From Micavibrio aeruginosavorus ARL-13 (GTDB lineage Bacteria > Pseudomonadota > Alphaproteobacteria > Micavibrionales > Micavibrionaceae): a DNA stretch of 64,000 bases. Shown in pieces: positions 63,639-64,000 of the stretch (position 1 is its first letter; each line of letters starts with the position of its first letter). The DNA is taken from positions 496,001-560,000 of the forward strand of contig NC_016026.1 in assembly GCF_000226315.1 (NCBI RefSeq), in the 5' to 3' direction. A program made the translations under genes and the position numbers. The notes beneath the pieces were generated by a model. It did no database searches. It saw only the letters and a program-made list of their open reading frames with translations, and was not told where the DNA came from.

Positions 63639-64000
63639 TTATTGGTTCACGGCTGCGGTCGAAACCGGTTTTTGTGTGGGCACCGGGGCCTGTTTGACGG
63701 CCGGGTCATTCTCCATGATCGGCTTGACGCTCAGGCTGGCCTTTTGCACGGCAGGGGCCGGATGGGGTTTGCTGGGCGGAACGTAAGGCGCGTCATGGTC
63801 AATGGCGGCTTTCTTGTCGTTCTTTTTTTCATCGTCTTTCTTCGGTTTCTTTTCTTCGTCTTTCTCTTCTTGTTTCAGATAAGACGGAACCTGTCCGCCG
63901 CTGACTTGCAGGGCGTTTACGATGCGTAAATTGCGTTCGATTTCTGCACGGTTGGGCGCTGTGGCCGCGGCTTTGCGCAAGGTTTCGGCGGCTTCATCTA
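63639..64000 (-). CDS. C-terminal part of a TPR protein, probably TadD
   Basis: The frame is open to the window edge and shows only the last 120 residues. The first visible residues (DEAAETLRKAAATAPNRAEIERNLRIVNALQ) form a terminal TPR helix pair of the type seen in TadD proteins of tad loci. Then comes a low-complexity, strongly charged Lys/Glu/Asp-rich linker and a Pro/Val/Ala-rich tail. Convergence with tadC and the repeat fit TadD, but the rest must be seen. Confidence 0.6.
   Translation of the reverse strand, partial: DEAAETLRKAAATAPNRAEIERNLRIVNALQVSGGQVPSYLKQEEKDEEKKPKKDDEKKNDKKAAIDHDAPYVPPSKPHPAPAVQKASLSVKPIMENDPAVKQAPVPTQKPVSTAAVNQ

Overview
The window reads as one contiguous stretch of an alphaproteobacterial chromosome, moderately GC-rich and densely coded, with no tRNA, rRNA, insertion sequence or CRISPR that I can see. 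The assignment rests on a CpaA-F/TadB-C type tad locus with a CtrA-like box at its pilin promoter, the pal-cpoB-tilS-ftsH-glmM gene order, and an OxyR-AhpC-AhpD peroxide unit. The combination would fit a Micavibrio-like or Rhodospirillales-like lineage, but that is inference and needs a database comparison.

Layout. 1-2940 (minus): an MFS transporter cut by the window edge and a TPR-sulfotransferase. 3281-8421 (plus): a chaperone-usher fimbrial cluster whose subunits are DUF4402-like. 8550-11916: a receiver-domain protein with an overlapping helical partner, a MerC-like membrane protein, a fatty-acid-hydroxylase/sterol-desaturase-like enzyme and two small unknown proteins. 12143-15035: a GDP-fucose operon (gmd, fcl, manC). 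15096-18129: an arginase-family enzyme converging on a three-gene unit of XRE/PLD-like regulator, EgtD-like methyltransferase and a small beta-rich protein. 18321-23499: two M3 metallopeptidases with a secreted protein between them. 23587-29520: mnmC, a WecA/MraY-family transferase, a membrane protein, a dicarboxylate/amino-acid symporter and trhO. 29532-31804: oxyR divergent from ahpC-ahpD. 31861-35318: mscS-tetR and a RimK-type ATP-grasp enzyme. 35377-39603: an lpoA-like gene divergent from rsmI-yraN-dolP-sirB1. 39816-45798: pal-cpoB-tilS-ftsH-glmM. 45862-48745: aldo/keto reductase, a small ankyrin protein and purA. 48870-51551: a membrane-anchored kinase-fold protein that looks catalytically dead, and a small membrane protein. 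51630-64000: a tad/Flp pilus locus (tadE, tadF, tadG, flp, cpaA-F, tadB, tadC, and the end of a convergent tadD-like gene).

Two surface-appendage systems (chaperone-usher and tad) and several envelope-maintenance genes dominate the window, with sugar-nucleotide supply and oxidative-stress defence around them. The most interesting points are the DUF4402 chaperone-usher cluster, the pseudokinase next to tadEFG, the CtrA-like flp promoter, a run of ten G in the prepilin-peptidase gene (a possible phase-variation switch), a palindromic site at the cpaB promoter, and the EgtD-like methyltransferase unit. Start sites were set by hand from ribosome-binding sites, signal peptides and family length; doubtful ones are flagged.
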